Notes: a model not told the origin generated them from the sequence alone. A stretch of DNA of 64,000 bases from Vibrio sp. MedPE-SWchi (GCA_001874155.1 MPDB01000011.1:1-64000); one strand, 5' to 3'; shown: positions 27,793-38,459, counted from the first letter of the stretch. A program made the numbers and translations.

Positions 27793-28758
27793 ATGCTGGA
27801 AGCTGTAGCATTTCTCGTTGTCGGACTCGTATTTTTGGTATGGAGTGCAGACAAGTTAGTTTATGGTGCTGCTGCGCTTGCCCGAAATGTCGGCATTTCT
27901 CCGCTCGTTATCGGGATGACTATTTTGGCAATGGGCTCTTCCGCCCCTGAAATGATGGTTTCTGCCACTGCGGCACTCGAAGGTAAAACTGATACCGCAG
28001 TAGGCAATGTTCTTGGATCAAATATCGCCAACATTGCTCTCATTCTCGGCATCACTGCTTTGATCAAACCCCTTTCCATTAGCTCCGCCGTATTAAGACG
28101 TGAACTGCCACTCATGATTGGCGTCACTCTTGTTGCTGGTATTATTCTTTGGGATAACCACCTAGGCCGTTCTGAAGGCATCTTGCTGTTCGTTCTATTC
28201 GCCTTTTTCATCCTTACAATGCTGAGAATAAGCCGAAATGAAAAGAAAAATGGTGACGCACTATTAGATGAACAAGAGTCAGAAGTCCCTGAAGGCGTTA
28301 GTAACGGAAAAGCGGCGATGTGGGTCGTTATTGGTTTAATTATTCTTCCTATCTCAGCAAACATACTGGTCAACAATGCGGTTATTATCGCGAAGTTCTT
28401 TGGTATGAGTGATCTCGTCATTGGTTTGACCATCATTGCCGTAGGAACCAGCCTACCTGAGTTAGCCGCCTCTTTGGCTGGCGTTCTAAAGGGTGAGGAT
28501 GATATGGCCGTTGGTAACATCATTGGTTCGAACGTGTTTAATATCCTAGCCGTTATGGGAATCCCAGGGATTCTTAGCCCATCTATCATCAATGCTTACG
28601 CTATGGACCGAGATTTCTGGGTCATGTTAGCGGTCTCATTATTACTTGTTGTCATGGCTTTAGGTAAATCACGCAGCATTAATCGCATTGAAGGTGGCAT
28701 TTTGTTCACCATATTTATCGCCTATCAAGGCTATCTCATCATCAACATGACTGCATAA
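27793..28758 (+). CDS. yrbG: Calcium/sodium antiporter family protein YrbG
   Basis: A 321-residue inner-membrane cation exchanger of the CaCA superfamily. Two inverted repeats each carry the alpha-motif: GMTILAMGSSAPEMMVSATAAL near residue 42 with AVGNVLGSNIANIALILG, and GLTIIAVGTSLPELAASLAGVL near residue 217 with AVGNIIGSNVFNILAVMG. About ten membrane segments with a hydrophilic central loop (RNEKKNGDALLDEQESE) are visible. The ions carried are inferred from the family. It is the first gene of the run leading to kdsD, kdsC and the lpt genes, as in E. coli. Confidence 0.94.
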   Translation: MLEAVAFLVVGLVFLVWSADKLVYGAAALARNVGISPLVIGMTILAMGSSAPEMMVSATAALEGKTDTAVGNVLGSNIANIALILGITALIKPLSISSAVLRRELPLMIGVTLVAGIILWDNHLGRSEGILLFVLFAFFILTMLRISRNEKKNGDALLDEQESEVPEGVSNGKAAMWVVIGLIILPISANILVNNAVIIAKFFGMSDLVIGLTIIAVGTSLPELAASLAGVLKGEDDMAVGNIIGSNVFNILAVMGIPGILSPSIINAYAMDRDFWVMLAVSLLLVVMALGKSRSINRIEGGILFTIFIAYQGYLIINMTA

Positions 28759-28778
28759 CGCAGAATTGGAGTAGCGCT

Positions 28779-29750
28779 ATGTCATCAGCATTTGACTACC
28801 ATCGAGTCGCCAAACAGGTTTTAACCACTGAAATTCAAGCTTTGGTTCAGCTAGAGCAGTATTTTAATCAAGATTTTACTGGTGCCTGTGAACGCATTTT
28901 GAACAACCAAGGAAAGGTTGTTGTCATGGGGATGGGAAAATCTGGACATATTGGTAACAAGATTGCCGCTTCTTTAGCAAGTACTGGGACATCGGCGTTC
29001 TTTGTCCATCCTGGTGAAGCCGCACATGGCGACTTAGGGATGATTGAATCCGGAGATATCGTTTTAGCAATCTCCAATTCTGGAGAGTCATCCGAGATCT
29101 TGTCCCTGTTTCCGGTACTGAAGCGTCGTAACATCTGCATCATCAGCATGACCGGAAAACCAAAATCTAACATGGCGACGTTGTCAGACTTTCACCTACA
29201 AATCACCGTGCCAAAAGAAGCTTGTCCACTTGAGTTAGCGCCAACATCAAGCACTACAGCCACCTTAGTCATGGGCGATGCCCTAGCCGTAGCTCTAATG
29301 GAAGCGAGAGGCTTTACCGCTGAAGATTTTGCCATGTCTCACCCAGGTGGCGCGCTTGGTCGAAAACTCCTGTTGAAACTTTCCGACATTATGCATGCTG
29401 GCGACGCTCTTCCAACGGTGACACCAAACACATTGATTCGAGAAGCACTACTCGAAATTAGTCAAAAAGGCCTTGGTATGACGGCCGTTATTGATGATAA
29501 CCACCATCTCGTCGGTATATTTACCGATGGTGATTTAAGGCGTATTCTTGATAAACGTATTGATATTCATAGCTCAACCATCGGTGACGTGATGACTCAA
29601 AATCCAACGGTTGCCCACCCTGATATGTTGGCGGCTGAAGGGCTAAACCTAATGCAAGAAAAAAGCATTAATGGCCTGATCCTTTGCCGCGAAGGTCGCC
29701 TTGTTGGCGCATTAAACATGCACGACATGCTGAAAGCAGGAGTAATGTAA
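28779..29750 (+). CDS. kdsD: Arabinose-5-phosphate isomerase
   Basis: KdsD converts ribulose 5-phosphate to arabinose 5-phosphate, the precursor of Kdo in lipopolysaccharide. The 323-residue protein has an N-terminal SIS sugar-isomerase domain (VVVMGMGKSGHIGNKIAASLASTGT, then HGDLGMI and ISNSGESSEI) and two C-terminal CBS domains (about 210-265 and 275-323). The catalytic-type TSSTTATLVMGDALAVALM segment is intact. Its stop TAATG overlaps the start of kdsC, tying two Kdo-pathway steps together. Confidence 0.97.
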   Translation: MSSAFDYHRVAKQVLTTEIQALVQLEQYFNQDFTGACERILNNQGKVVVMGMGKSGHIGNKIAASLASTGTSAFFVHPGEAAHGDLGMIESGDIVLAISNSGESSEILSLFPVLKRRNICIISMTGKPKSNMATLSDFHLQITVPKEACPLELAPTSSTTATLVMGDALAVALMEARGFTAEDFAMSHPGGALGRKLLLKLSDIMHAGDALPTVTPNTLIREALLEISQKGLGMTAVIDDNHHLVGIFTDGDLRRILDKRIDIHSSTIGDVMTQNPTVAHPDMLAAEGLNLMQEKSINGLILCREGRLVGALNMHDMLKAGVM

Positions 29751-30322
29751 TGAGTACTCAAGCTTCTAACGCTCAAGTTGAAACACTGTATGGCCCTGTC
29801 GATACAGATATACTCGCGATGGCTAAAAAAATTAAGTTACTCATTTGCGATGTCGACGGTGTCTTTTCTGATGGCCGTGTCTATATGGGCAATGATGGCG
29901 AAGAGCTGAAAACCTTCCACACTCGTGATGGCTATGGCGTGAAATCGCTGATGAATGCAGGTATTGAGATCGCTATTATCACCGGCCGAAAATCTCAAAT
30001 TGTGGAAAATAGAATGACAGCTCTTGGTATTTCTCTCATATACCAAGGACAAGATGATAAGGTAAAAGCTTACTCTGACATCTGCAAAACACTCAATATT
30101 GCTCCAGAGAACACGGGCTACATCGGTGATGATCTAATTGACTGGCCAGTAATGGAAAAAGTGGGACTGAAGGTTTGTGTGGCTGATGGTCATCCGCTAC
30201 TACGTCAGCGAGCCAACTTTGTCACCACCATCAAAGGCGGACACGGTGCTGTCCGAGAAGTGTGTGACTTAATATTAGAAGCACGCGGTGAACTAGACTG
30301 CCACAAAGGTTTGAGTATATGA
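29750..30322 (+). CDS. kdsC: 3-deoxy-manno-octulosonate-8-phosphatase
   Basis: KdsC removes phosphate from Kdo 8-phosphate to give free Kdo for lipid A glycosylation. It is a small HAD phosphatase without cap domain, 190 residues, with the nucleophile motif LLICDVDGVFSDG (D34 and D36), ITGRKSQIVE near residue 82 and GYIGDDLIDWPVM near residue 124. The ATG at 29750 overlaps the kdsD stop by one base. Its stop overlaps lptC (starting at 30319), so kdsD-kdsC-lptC form a tightly packed stretch. Confidence 0.97.
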   Translation: MSTQASNAQVETLYGPVDTDILAMAKKIKLLICDVDGVFSDGRVYMGNDGEELKTFHTRDGYGVKSLMNAGIEIAIITGRKSQIVENRMTALGISLIYQGQDDKVKAYSDICKTLNIAPENTGYIGDDLIDWPVMEKVGLKVCVADGHPLLRQRANFVTTIKGGHGAVREVCDLILEARGELDCHKGLSI

Positions 30323-30882
30323 GTCTGTCTCGTATTCTTTACGTTTTACTGCTTTTTGTCTGTACATGGTCGGCGTACTACCTGTACGACAAAGAGCAGG
30401 AGTTCGACATTCAAGTCGAGCCAAACCAAGAGCTCCCGATGTTTACCGGACGAGATATCATTAATACCTCTTATACTGAAGAAGGATTAAGAAGCTATAT
30501 CATCACGTCGGTATATTTAGAGAACTTCGCTGAAAGTGGTGATACTTGGTTTGATCTACCTGTTCTAAAAGTGTACAAAGATGGAGAGATCCAAGAATGG
30601 GAGATCACCGCAGATAGAGCGCTCCTCGATAACGATCAAATTCTTACACTGTATGATAATGTCATCGCGCATAACTTACTGGATGAGTCCGGTTTCGACA
30701 CGATGTCGACAGAAGAACTCAGCATTAAATTAGCCAACCGTGATTTTTGGGCAGACAACCGAGTTGTCTTAGTGGGTCCACAATTTGAAACAGAAGGACA
30801 AGCGATGAAAGGTAACTTCGCCGATAATCACGCTGTTCTTTACAACTATGTTCAAGGTAGATATGAAACTCTCGCACCTTAG
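30319..30882 (+). CDS. lptC: LPS export protein LptC
   Basis: LptC is the bitopic inner-membrane protein that hands lipopolysaccharide from LptB2FG to LptA. The 187-residue protein has a single N-terminal membrane helix (about 5-22) and a periplasmic beta-jellyroll (about 40-185) with LPMFTGRDI, the WEITADRALLDNDQILTLYDNVIAHNL block, and FETEGQAMKGNF near the end. Its last 20 bases overlap the start of lptA. LptF and LptG are not in this window, as usual for this locus. Confidence 0.94.
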   Translation: MSLSRILYVLLLFVCTWSAYYLYDKEQEFDIQVEPNQELPMFTGRDIINTSYTEEGLRSYIITSVYLENFAESGDTWFDLPVLKVYKDGEIQEWEITADRALLDNDQILTLYDNVIAHNLLDESGFDTMSTEELSIKLANRDFWADNRVVLVGPQFETEGQAMKGNFADNHAVLYNYVQGRYETLAP

Positions 30883-31357
30883 CCTGATTGCTTGCTTGGT
30901 CGCTTCAGGTAGCGCTTTCGCGCTTTCAACAGACAAAGACCAACCTGTATACATTGACTCAGACAGTCAACATCTTGATATGCAAAGCAATAAGGTTACT
31001 TTTATTGGTGATGTAAAGCTAAAGCAAGGCAGTATCAATATTGACGCAGACAAGGTCATAGTTTTGCGTAACCCTGAAGACGGCACAATTGAAGAGATCG
31101 AAGGTTACGGTGATCTTGCGACCTTCTCTCAGTTGACCGATGACGGTAAAACCCTCTATGGCGAAGCTGAAGAACTCTATTACAAATTGGTTGATGACCG
31201 CTTGACTATGATTGAGAGAGCCATGCTTTCTCAAGACGATAGCATTACTCGTGGTACTAAGATCCGCTACCAAATCACCGAGCAAAAGCTGATTGCTGAC
31301 GGCAAAAGCGGTGACCGTGTTTCTACTGTACTTCAACCTCAAACCGTTCAAGAGTAA
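30863..31357 (+). CDS. lptA: Periplasmic LPS-bridge protein LptA
   Basis: LptA forms the periplasmic bridge that carries lipopolysaccharide to the outer membrane. The 164-residue protein begins with a signal peptide ([20 protein letters not shown]), then [36 protein letters not shown], the classic OstA repeat pattern, and ends in a polar tail. The ATG at 30863 is preceded by AAGGTAGAT; an in-frame ATG 15 bp upstream lies inside lptC and is less suitable. lptB starts two bases after its stop. Confidence 0.94.
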   Translation: MKLSHLSLIACLVASGSAFALSTDKDQPVYIDSDSQHLDMQSNKVTFIGDVKLKQGSINIDADKVIVLRNPEDGTIEEIEGYGDLATFSQLTDDGKTLYGEAEELYYKLVDDRLTMIERAMLSQDDSITRGTKIRYQITEQKLIADGKSGDRVSTVLQPQTVQE

Positions 31358-31359
31358 TC

Positions 31360-32085
31360 ATGTCGATATTAAAAGCTGAAAATTTAGCAAAGAGCTATAA
31401 AAATCGTCGAGTTGTTTCTGATGTTAGCCTACAGGTTGAATCTGGCCAAATCGTCGGATTACTTGGGCCAAATGGTGCAGGAAAAACAACATCGTTCTAC
31501 ATGATTGTTGGGCTCGTCGCTCGCGATGAGGGCAAGATCAGCATTGATGGTCAAGACATCAGTATCTTGCCAATGCACAGCCGTTCACGTATGGGAATTG
31601 GCTACCTTCCTCAAGAAGCCTCTATCTTCCGTAAGCTATCGGTAGAAGATAACATTATGGCTGTTCTTCAAACGCGTGAAGAGATTACCCATGAAGAACG
31701 TCAAGATAAGCTGGAAGACTTGCTAGAAGAGTTCCATATTCAACACATTCGTAAAAGTGCGGGTATGGCCCTTTCTGGGGGAGAACGACGCCGAGTAGAG
31801 ATTGCTCGTGCACTTGCAGCCAACCCACAGTTTATTTTACTCGATGAGCCCTTTGCTGGTGTTGACCCAATATCGGTTATCGACATCAAGAAAATTATCG
31901 AGCATTTACGCGATCGTGGCCTAGGCGTGTTAATCACCGACCACAACGTTCGCGAAACCCTTGATGTATGTGAGAAAGCCTACATCGTAAGTCAAGGTCA
32001 CCTTATTGCTGAAGGAACTCCCGCAGACGTTCTCAATAATGAACAAGTAAAACAAGTTTATCTCGGTGAACAATTCCGTCTATGA
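31360..32085 (+). CDS. lptB: LPS export ATP-binding protein LptB
   Basis: LptB is the cytoplasmic ATPase of the LptB2FG complex that extracts lipopolysaccharide from the inner membrane. The 241-residue sequence has Walker [10 protein letters not shown] (36-44), Q-loop [14 protein letters not shown], signature [17 protein letters not shown] near residue 137, Walker [14 protein letters not shown] and switch TDHN. These match LptB closely, including the YLPQEASIF region. It is followed by rpoN after 51 bp, an order conserved across proteobacteria. Confidence 0.97.
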   Translation: MSILKAENLAKSYKNRRVVSDVSLQVESGQIVGLLGPNGAGKTTSFYMIVGLVARDEGKISIDGQDISILPMHSRSRMGIGYLPQEASIFRKLSVEDNIMAVLQTREEITHEERQDKLEDLLEEFHIQHIRKSAGMALSGGERRRVEIARALAANPQFILLDEPFAGVDPISVIDIKKIIEHLRDRGLGVLITDHNVRETLDVCEKAYIVSQGHLIAEGTPADVLNNEQVKQVYLGEQFRL

Positions 32086-32136
32086 TTAAATAGAGAGCGA
32101 AGTGGATTATAAAAATAACAAGGTAAGCGATACTGA

Positions 32137-33600
32137 ATGAAACCCTCATTACAGCTCAAGCTAGGTCAACAGTTAGCCATGACTCCCCAATTGCAGCAAG
32201 CGATTCGTTTGCTGCAATTGTCGACTCTCGATCTCCAGCAAGAAATCCAAGAAGCGCTTGATTCAAATCCACTGTTGGACGTAGAAGAATCCAATGATGA
32301 TCCTGCGGCGGCGACAGCAGACAAAAACACCGTCGAAGAAAAAGAACCAACTGTAGAAATTGCAGAACCTGATTTAAAAGACAGCTCTGAGTTGATAGAG
32401 AAATCAGAAATCAGTAACGACTTGGAAATCGACACTACTTGGGAAGACGTTTACTCTGCAAACACAGGGAGTACAGGGATTGCGCTCGATGACGATATGC
32501 CTGTTTATCAAGGTGAAACTACGCAATCTCTTCAAGATTACCTTCTTTGGCAATTGGATTTAACGCCTTTTAGCGATAACGACCGAACCATCGCTCTCGC
32601 AATCATTGATGCTGTTGATGACTATGGTTACCTCACTATTTCACCCAATGACATTCTAGACAGCTTCGACAATGAAGAGATTGAACTCGATGAAATAGAA
32701 GCCGTTAGAAAGCGCATCCAACAGTTTGATCCCCTTGGCGCAGGTTCCGTTAACCTGCAAGACTGCCTACTGCTGCAACTCGCGACTTTTCCAGAAGAGA
32801 CTCCTTGGTTGTCTGAAGCCAAATTAGTTCTCAATGATCACATCGATCAGCTTGGTAACCGTGACTACAAATTGATCATCAAAGAAACCAAGTTGAAAGA
32901 AGCAGAGCTTCGAGATGTTTTGTCTTTGATTCAGCAACTTGATCCTAGACCGGGTAGCCGTATTACTCCCGACCATGCTGAATACGTAATCCCAGATGTG
33001 TCGGTCTATAAAGATCATGGTAAATGGGTAGTAACAATCAACCCAGACAGCGTACCTAGGCTCAAAGTAAACCAGCAATACGCTAGCTTAGGCAAAGGGA
33101 ACAGCCCCGACAGCCAGTATATTAGAAGTAACCTACAAGAAGCGAAGTGGCTGATAAAAAGCTTAGAAAGTAGAAATGAAACGTTGCTCAAAGTAGCGAA
33201 ATGCATCGTCGAGCATCAACACGGTTTCTTTGAGTTTGGTGAAGAAGCCATGAAACCAATGGTTCTCAATGACGTCGCTTTAGCGGTTGATATGCATGAA
33301 TCAACCATATCTCGCGTTACCACGCAAAAATTCATGCACACCCCTAGAGGAATATTCGAGTTGAAGTATTTCTTCTCTAGTCATGTCAGTACCGACAATG
33401 GAGGAGAATGTTCATCTACTGCAATACGTGCTCTTATTAAGAAGTTGGTGGCGGCAGAAAACACCGCGAAACCACTCAGTGACAGCAAAATTGCAGCCTT
33501 ACTGGCTGAACAAGGGATTCAGGTTGCTAGACGGACGATAGCGAAGTACCGCGAATCTTTGGGCATTGCCCCATCAAGTCAGCGTAAACGCCTGCTATAA
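32137..33600 (+). CDS. rpoN: RNA polymerase sigma-54 factor
   Basis: RpoN directs RNA polymerase to -24/-12 promoters that need an AAA+ activator; in vibrios it controls nitrogen use, flagella and other functions. The 487-residue protein has the glutamine- and leucine-rich region I ([25 protein letters not shown]), an acidic region II (about 50-120), the core-binding region, the helix-turn-helix ([19 protein letters not shown]) and the C-terminal RpoN box [12 protein letters not shown]. It is followed by hpf and ptsN, the usual rpoN neighbourhood. Confidence 0.98.
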   Translation: MKPSLQLKLGQQLAMTPQLQQAIRLLQLSTLDLQQEIQEALDSNPLLDVEESNDDPAAATADKNTVEEKEPTVEIAEPDLKDSSELIEKSEISNDLEIDTTWEDVYSANTGSTGIALDDDMPVYQGETTQSLQDYLLWQLDLTPFSDNDRTIALAIIDAVDDYGYLTISPNDILDSFDNEEIELDEIEAVRKRIQQFDPLGAGSVNLQDCLLLQLATFPEETPWLSEAKLVLNDHIDQLGNRDYKLIIKETKLKEAELRDVLSLIQQLDPRPGSRITPDHAEYVIPDVSVYKDHGKWVVTINPDSVPRLKVNQQYASLGKGNSPDSQYIRSNLQEAKWLIKSLESRNETLLKVAKCIVEHQHGFFEFGEEAMKPMVLNDVALAVDMHESTISRVTTQKFMHTPRGIFELKYFFSSHVSTDNGGECSSTAIRALIKKLVAAENTAKPLSDSKIAALLAEQGIQVARRTIAKYRESLGIAPSSQRKRLL

Positions 33601-33624
33601 GGCCAAAACTGAAAAGGAAAGTCT

Positions 33625-33912
33625 ATGCAAATCAATATTAATGCCCATCACGTTGATCTTACCGATTCAATGCAAGACTATGTAAACACTAAATTTAAAA
33701 AGCTCGAGCGATTTTTTGACCACATAAATAGCATTCATGTGGTATTGAAGGTTGAAAAAGTAAGCCAGATCGCTGAAGCTACGCTGCACGTAAATCAGGG
33801 AGATATCCACGCAACCGCAGAAGATGAAAGTATGTATGCGGCTATTGATGCACTCGTGGATAAACTCGTCAGACAACTCAACAAGCACAAAGAAAAGCTA
33901 AGTAGCCATTAA
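33625..33912 (+). CDS. hpf: Ribosome hibernation promoting factor (short HPF)
   Basis: The 95-residue product is the short form of HPF, which together with RMF turns 70S ribosomes into inactive 100S dimers in stationary phase. It begins MQININAHHVDLTDSMQDYVNTKFKKLERF and contains the HVVLKVEKVSQIAEATLHV core. It lacks the extra C-terminal domain of long HPF. It lies 24 bp after rpoN and 2 bp before ptsN; the close packing suggests a joint transcript, with stationary-phase control not visible here. Confidence 0.95.
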   Translation: MQININAHHVDLTDSMQDYVNTKFKKLERFFDHINSIHVVLKVEKVSQIAEATLHVNQGDIHATAEDESMYAAIDALVDKLVRQLNKHKEKLSSH

Positions 33913-33914
33913 CC

Positions 33915-34361
33915 ATGCAATTAAGCGAAGTATTGTCATTGAACTGCACTAAGAGCGCAGTTCAATGCACCAGCAAAAAAAGAGCCCTAGAGATGATCAG
34001 TGAGATTGTCGCCAATCAAACTGGACAGAACTCCACCGAGTTGTTTGAGTGTATGCTCTCTAGAGAGAAAGTAGGCAGTACAGGTATCGGCAATGGCATT
34101 GCTATACCACACGCTCGAATGAATTCGAGTGATCATGCTATTGCGGTTCTTCTGCAATGTGAAGAACCGATTGAATTCGATGCTATCGATAATCGCCCTG
34201 TCGATCTATTGTTTGCTCTACTCGTACCAGAAGAGCAGTGTAAAGAGCATTTGAAAACCTTGTCATCGATGGCTGCGCGCCTGAATGATAAACAAGTCTT
34301 AAAGCAGCTGCGTAATGCTCAAAATGACGAAGAGCTTTACAACATCATGATCAATCACTGA
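33915..34361 (+). CDS. ptsN: PTS-Ntr EIIA component PtsN
   Basis: PtsN is the EIIA-like regulatory endpoint of the nitrogen phosphotransferase system; it affects potassium transport and other processes according to its phosphorylation state. The 148-residue protein shows the EIIA-fructose/mannitol fold, with the phospho-accepting His H66 in [34 protein letters not shown] near residue 95. It sits with rapZ and ptsO downstream of rpoN, as in E. coli. The partner EI-Ntr (ptsP) is not in the window. Confidence 0.96.
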   Translation: MQLSEVLSLNCTKSAVQCTSKKRALEMISEIVANQTGQNSTELFECMLSREKVGSTGIGNGIAIPHARMNSSDHAIAVLLQCEEPIEFDAIDNRPVDLLFALLVPEEQCKEHLKTLSSMAARLNDKQVLKQLRNAQNDEELYNIMINH

Positions 34362-34372
34362 GTTCAGCTATT

Positions 34373-35233
34373 ATGCGTTTAATTGTTGTAAGTGGTCACT
34401 CAGGAGCAGGAAAAAGCGTTGCTCTGCGTGTCTTGGAAGATCTCGGTTACTATTGTGTTGATAATCTCCCAGTGAACTTGCTCGACGCCTTTATGGATTC
34501 AGTCAGAGACAGTAAACAAAATGTCGCGGTCAGCATCGATATTCGTAATCTCCCCAAAGAGCCTAGCTTGGTTGACGATCTTATCGCCAAGTTCCAACAA
34601 AACAGCAATATCAGCGTACTGTTTCTTGATGCCAACCAAGAAACTCTCTTAAAACGCTATAGCGAAACTCGCAGAATTCATCCTTTATCGTTAAGCACGT
34701 CTAAGCCGTCACTTGCTCAAGCCATTGAACTTGAGAAATCCGTGTTATCTCCAATCAAAGAGCATGCTAACCTGTTCATTGACAGCAGTAACCAATCTCT
34801 GCATGAGCTAAGTGAAACGGTAAGAGTGAAGGTAGAAGGCACTGAAAGCAAAGAGCTGATCATGGTCTTTCAATCGTTTGGGTTTAAATTTGGCCTACCG
34901 AATGATGCCGATTACATTTTTGATGTCCGCTTCCTTCCAAACCCGCACTGGGAACCGAATCTTCGACCTATGACGGGTATCGATAAACCTATTATTGAGT
35001 TTTTAGAAAGCCACAGTGAAGTAACTGAGCTAAAAGAACAAATCCAAACGTTCATTACTAATTGGCTGCCCAACCTCGAAAACAATAACCGTAGCTATCT
35101 AACGGTCGCTATTGGTTGTACGGGTGGAAAGCATCGCTCAGTTTACTTAACGCAACAAATTGGCGAGTATTTTGCTTCGCTAGGCAAACAAGTACAAATT
35201 CGTCACGCCTCTTTAGAAAAACACCACAGCTAA
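34373..35233 (+). CDS. rapZ: RNase adapter protein RapZ
   Basis: RapZ is a P-loop protein that, in enteric bacteria, guides RNase E to the sRNA GlmZ and so adjusts glucosamine-6-phosphate synthesis. The 286-residue protein has Walker [14 protein letters not shown] (8-15), [16 protein letters not shown] near residue 22, and the C-terminal RNA-binding and sensing domain with RFLPNPHW near residue 187 and [13 protein letters not shown] near residue 245. Whether this organism uses a GlmZ/GlmY pair is not shown in the window. It lies between ptsN and ptsO, 11 and 26 bp away. Confidence 0.96.
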   Translation: MRLIVVSGHSGAGKSVALRVLEDLGYYCVDNLPVNLLDAFMDSVRDSKQNVAVSIDIRNLPKEPSLVDDLIAKFQQNSNISVLFLDANQETLLKRYSETRRIHPLSLSTSKPSLAQAIELEKSVLSPIKEHANLFIDSSNQSLHELSETVRVKVEGTESKELIMVFQSFGFKFGLPNDADYIFDVRFLPNPHWEPNLRPMTGIDKPIIEFLESHSEVTELKEQIQTFITNWLPNLENNNRSYLTVAIGCTGGKHRSVYLTQQIGEYFASLGKQVQIRHASLEKHHS

Positions 35234-35259
35234 CACTCAGTTCAGTAGAAGGGATAAAT

Positions 35260-35538
35260 ATGCAGCAACATAGTCGTACCGTTTTAATTCAAAACCGTCT
35301 AGGACTCCATGCCCGCGCTGCTGTTAAACTTGTCGAGCTTGCTCAATCCTTTGATGCCGTACTCACTATTGTCAACCATGAAGGCACTGAGGCAACAGCA
35401 GACAGTGTTATGGGGCTTTTGATGCTGGAATCAGCGCAAGGCCAACACGTGACGATCAATGCGGAAGGTAATAATGCGAATAATGCGCTAGAAGCCGTCT
35501 GTCACTTGATCGAAGACCGATTTGAAGAAGACGAATAA
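35260..35538 (+). CDS. ptsO: Phosphocarrier protein NPr
   Basis: NPr is the HPr-like carrier that passes phosphate from EI-Ntr to PtsN. The 92-residue protein has the active-site histidine H17 in [17 protein letters not shown] and the second HPr motif [19 protein letters not shown] near residue 46. The ATG at 35260 is preceded by AGAAGGGAT; an earlier in-frame start at 35116 lies inside rapZ. It closes the rpoN-hpf-ptsN-rapZ-ptsO group. Confidence 0.96.
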   Translation: MQQHSRTVLIQNRLGLHARAAVKLVELAQSFDAVLTIVNHEGTEATADSVMGLLMLESAQGQHVTINAEGNNANNALEAVCHLIEDRFEEDE

Positions 35539-35664
35539 TTCGAATTTGTTGCTCTATTTCCGCACCATTATATAAATCAAATATTCATCACAATTGTAGT
35601 TGCTTAGGTATAGAATTAAGTTACTATTCAAAGCATTGTAAGTCTCGAGAATTAGGAGGAATCC

Positions 35665-37020
35665 ATGGCAGAGCAGATAGAATTTGACCAAGCTCACCAA
35701 ACCCTCCAAGAAGTGACCGACGCACTCGAAAACGGTCGCTTCGTCCATGTCCGCCGCCAGCTACAGGACATGGAACCTGAAGATATCGCCCACCTACTTG
35801 AAGCCTCGCCTCGAAAGAGCCGTGAAGTATTGTGGCAGCTCACTGACCCAGAAGATTACGGTGAAATCCTCGATGAGCTAAGCGAAGATGTCAAAGATGC
35901 GCTTGTCTCTAAAATGGCACCAGAAACCATTGCTGAAGCGACAGAGGGCATGGACACCGACGACGTTGCTTACGTTTTACGTAGTCTGCCTGATGATGTC
36001 TCTCGTGAAGTTTTATCACAGATGGATCTTTCCGACCGTCTGAGAGTAGAAACAGCACTATCCTATCCAGAAGATACCGCTGGCAGTATCATGAACACCG
36101 ACGTCATCACCATCCGTGCGGATGTCGATGTTGATGTTGTTCTGCGTTACTTGCGTATGAAAGGTGAGCTTCCTGATGCGACGGATTCACTTTACGTCAT
36201 CGACCAAGAGAGCCGCTTGATTGGTCAGTTGCCTCTGATCGCTTTGTTAACCACTCAGCCAGACATACCAATCCTAGACGTGATGGACGATGTCGATGAA
36301 GCCATTTCTGTTGATGCAAGTGACTCTGATGTGGCGAGCTTATTTGAGCGTCGTAATTGGGTGTCTGCGCCAGTTGTTGATAAAGAACAGCACCTTGTCG
36401 GACGTATCACTATCGATGATGTGGTTGATGTTATCCGTGAAGATGCCGAACACTCAATGATGAGCTTAGCGGGTCTTGACGATGATGAAGACACCTTCGC
36501 CCCTGTGGTTAAATCAGCACGAAAACGTAGTATTTGGCTTGGTGTGAACGTACTGGCTGCGCTTACTGCCGCGTCAGTTTCCAACATGTTTGAAGCAACG
36601 CTAGAACAAATGGCAGCCATAGCCGTTTTAATGACCATCGTTCCTTCCATGGGTGGTGTTGCCGGTAACCAAACCGTTGCACTGGTAATCCGAGGGTTAG
36701 CTCTTGGGCATATCGGTGACTCGAATAAGCGTGAATTACTCCTCAAAGAGGCGGCTATCGGCTTTTTGAACGGCATACTTTGGGCATTGATCATCGGTGC
36801 TATCGTTGTCGCGTGGAAAGGTGACTGGGTGCTTGGAGGCATTATATCTGCAGCCATGATGGTGAACCTACTCGTGGCTGGTATTGCCGGGGTTAGCATC
36901 CCTATCATGCTTAAGAAAATGGATATCGACCCAGCCTTAGCGGGTGGAATGATGCTCACGACCATAACCGACGTGATCGGTTTGTTCGTCTTCTTAGGTC
37001 TAGCGACTCTCGTTATTTAG
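35665..37020 (+). CDS. mgtE: Magnesium transporter MgtE
   Basis: MgtE is a dimeric Mg-selective channel of the inner membrane gated by intracellular magnesium. The 451-residue protein has the cytoplasmic N-domain (about 1-130, DMEPEDIAHLLEASP), two CBS domains (about 135-260), and a C-terminal membrane domain with five helices. The pore motif is present in PSMGGVAGNQTVALVIRGLALGHI and in the last part LAGGMMLTTITDVIGLFVF, with the acidic selectivity residue in TDV. AGGAGGAA precedes the start. No magnesium-sensing RNA leader is visible in the 126 bp upstream. Confidence 0.96.
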   Translation: MAEQIEFDQAHQTLQEVTDALENGRFVHVRRQLQDMEPEDIAHLLEASPRKSREVLWQLTDPEDYGEILDELSEDVKDALVSKMAPETIAEATEGMDTDDVAYVLRSLPDDVSREVLSQMDLSDRLRVETALSYPEDTAGSIMNTDVITIRADVDVDVVLRYLRMKGELPDATDSLYVIDQESRLIGQLPLIALLTTQPDIPILDVMDDVDEAISVDASDSDVASLFERRNWVSAPVVDKEQHLVGRITIDDVVDVIREDAEHSMMSLAGLDDDEDTFAPVVKSARKRSIWLGVNVLAALTAASVSNMFEATLEQMAAIAVLMTIVPSMGGVAGNQTVALVIRGLALGHIGDSNKRELLLKEAAIGFLNGILWALIIGAIVVAWKGDWVLGGIISAAMMVNLLVAGIAGVSIPIMLKKMDIDPALAGGMMLTTITDVIGLFVFLGLATLVI

Positions 37021-37039
37021 ACAAGTTCGGTACCAAACA

Positions 37040-37074
37040 AAAAGGCTTAACAATCATTGTTAAGCCTTTTTTAG
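37040..37074. terminator. Terminator between mgtE and pmbA
   Basis: AAAAGGCTTAACAA and TTGTTAAGCCTTTT form a 14-bp perfect stem with a three-base loop, with T-runs on both strands. It suits mgtE and the convergent pmbA. Confidence 0.93.
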
Positions 37075-37115
37075 TTTTCTCTTTAGTACTCGCTCAGCGT
37101 CATCGTAAAGAACCG

Positions 37116-38459
37116 CTACTCACCGGCAACTTTCATTGAATCAAGCAAGATAGAACCAGTTTGAATCTGAGAGCGCGTTTCAACATCACTACCAACGGCA
37201 ACAATATTGGACAACATAGTAGGTAGATCACCAGCAATAGTCACTTCAGACACTGGGTACTGGATCTCACCATTCTCAACCCAAAAGCCTGCAGCGCCAC
37301 GAGAGTAATCACCCGTCACAATGTTTACACCCTGCCCCATCACCTCAGTGACAAGGAAACCAGTATTCAGCTCTTTCAGCATTTTTTCAAAGCTTTGACC
37401 CGTCGATTGAACAAACCAGTTATGAATACCACCAGCATGGCCGGTTACCTGCATATTCATTTTACGCGCGGCATAACTGGTGATCAGGTAAGTCGCAAGC
37501 TGGCCATCAGTAATAATCTCACGATCTTGGGTATATACCCCTTCGCTATCGAATGGGCTCGATGCTAAGCCGCGCAGAATATGTGGACGCTCTGAAATGT
37601 TGAACCAATCAGGCAAGATCTTCTCACCTAACTTATCCAGCAAAAACGAAGACTTACGATATAGATTTCCGCCACTGATCGCCATAACAAGATGGCCAAT
37701 CAAACCCGTCGCCACATCGGCTGCAAACATGATCGGATAGCTTCCCGTCGGCAGTTTTTTTGCGTCCAAACGGTTGATGGTTTTCTCTGCGGCTTGTTGC
37801 CCAACAGTTTCAGGAGCCCAAAGCTCATCGCGATGGCGCGCTAACGTATAGCTATAATCACGCTCCATCTCGCCATTTTGACCTTGGCCGATAACACAGC
37901 AGCTCGTGCTATGGCGACTAGAGGCATAGCTAGCCAGCAGGCCATGGCTATTCCCATACACTTTTACACCGTAATGGCTGTCGTAGCTTGCACCATCACT
38001 CTGCTTTATCTTATCGCTATATGAGAGCGCTTGTTGCTCAGCAGCAATGGCAATCTGAGCGGCATAATCAGGATCAGGGGTGTCGGGATGAAAGAGATCA
38101 AGATCCGGGATATCTGTAACCATAAACTCTTTCGGAGCAGGACCTGCATTTGGATCTGCAGAAGTATACTGGGCAATATCTAGCGCCGCAGCGACCGTTT
38201 GTGCGATGGCTTTATCACTCAGATCAGAGGTTGATGCACTGCCTTTCTGTTGATTACGATAAACGGTAATACCCAATGCACCATCACTATTAAACTCAAC
38301 ATTCTCCACTTCGCACATTCGGGTAGAAACACTGAGTCCCGTAGATTTGGTAATCGCAACTTCTGCGGCATCGGCACTGACTGAAGCCATTTCAAGGGCT
38401 TTAGCAACTGCAGCTTCTAAATCAACGCGCTGTTGAGCGACTTGCTGTTTTACATCCAT
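37116..38459 (-). CDS. pmbA: Metalloprotease TldE/PmbA
   Basis: PmbA (TldE) is one half of the TldD/TldE metalloprotease, which trims peptides such as microcin B17 precursor and degrades CcdA in E. coli. TldD, not PmbA, holds the zinc; TldD is not in the window. The 447-residue protein matches PmbA in length, with [41 protein letters not shown] near the start, [26 protein letters not shown] near residue 248, and the C-terminal [25 protein letters not shown]. It diverges from darP over 121 bp, as in E. coli. Confidence 0.95.
   Translation of the reverse strand: MDVKQQVAQQRVDLEAAVAKALEMASVSADAAEVAITKSTGLSVSTRMCEVENVEFNSDGALGITVYRNQQKGSASTSDLSDKAIAQTVAAALDIAQYTSADPNAGPAPKEFMVTDIPDLDLFHPDTPDPDYAAQIAIAAEQQALSYSDKIKQSDGASYDSHYGVKVYGNSHGLLASYASSRHSTSCCVIGQGQNGEMERDYSYTLARHRDELWAPETVGQQAAEKTINRLDAKKLPTGSYPIMFAADVATGLIGHLVMAISGGNLYRKSSFLLDKLGEKILPDWFNISERPHILRGLASSPFDSEGVYTQDREIITDGQLATYLITSYAARKMNMQVTGHAGGIHNWFVQSTGQSFEKMLKELNTGFLVTEVMGQGVNIVTGDYSRGAAGFWVENGEIQYPVSEVTIAGDLPTMLSNIVAVGSDVETRSQIQTGSILLDSMKVAGE

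Noticed and set aside
27861..28592. 243-codon frame antisense to yrbG
   Set aside because: It mirrors the repetitive hydrophobic coding of yrbG, starts without a ribosome-binding site and has no recognisable motif.
35539..35664. Possible magnesium riboswitch ahead of mgtE
   Set aside because: The 126-bp leader shows none of the conserved M-box or ykkC/yybP-type elements and no terminator-antiterminator pair.
36255..36965. 236-codon frame antisense to mgtE
   Set aside because: Antisense shadow of the membrane domain and CBS coding region; product is low-complexity and unsupported.
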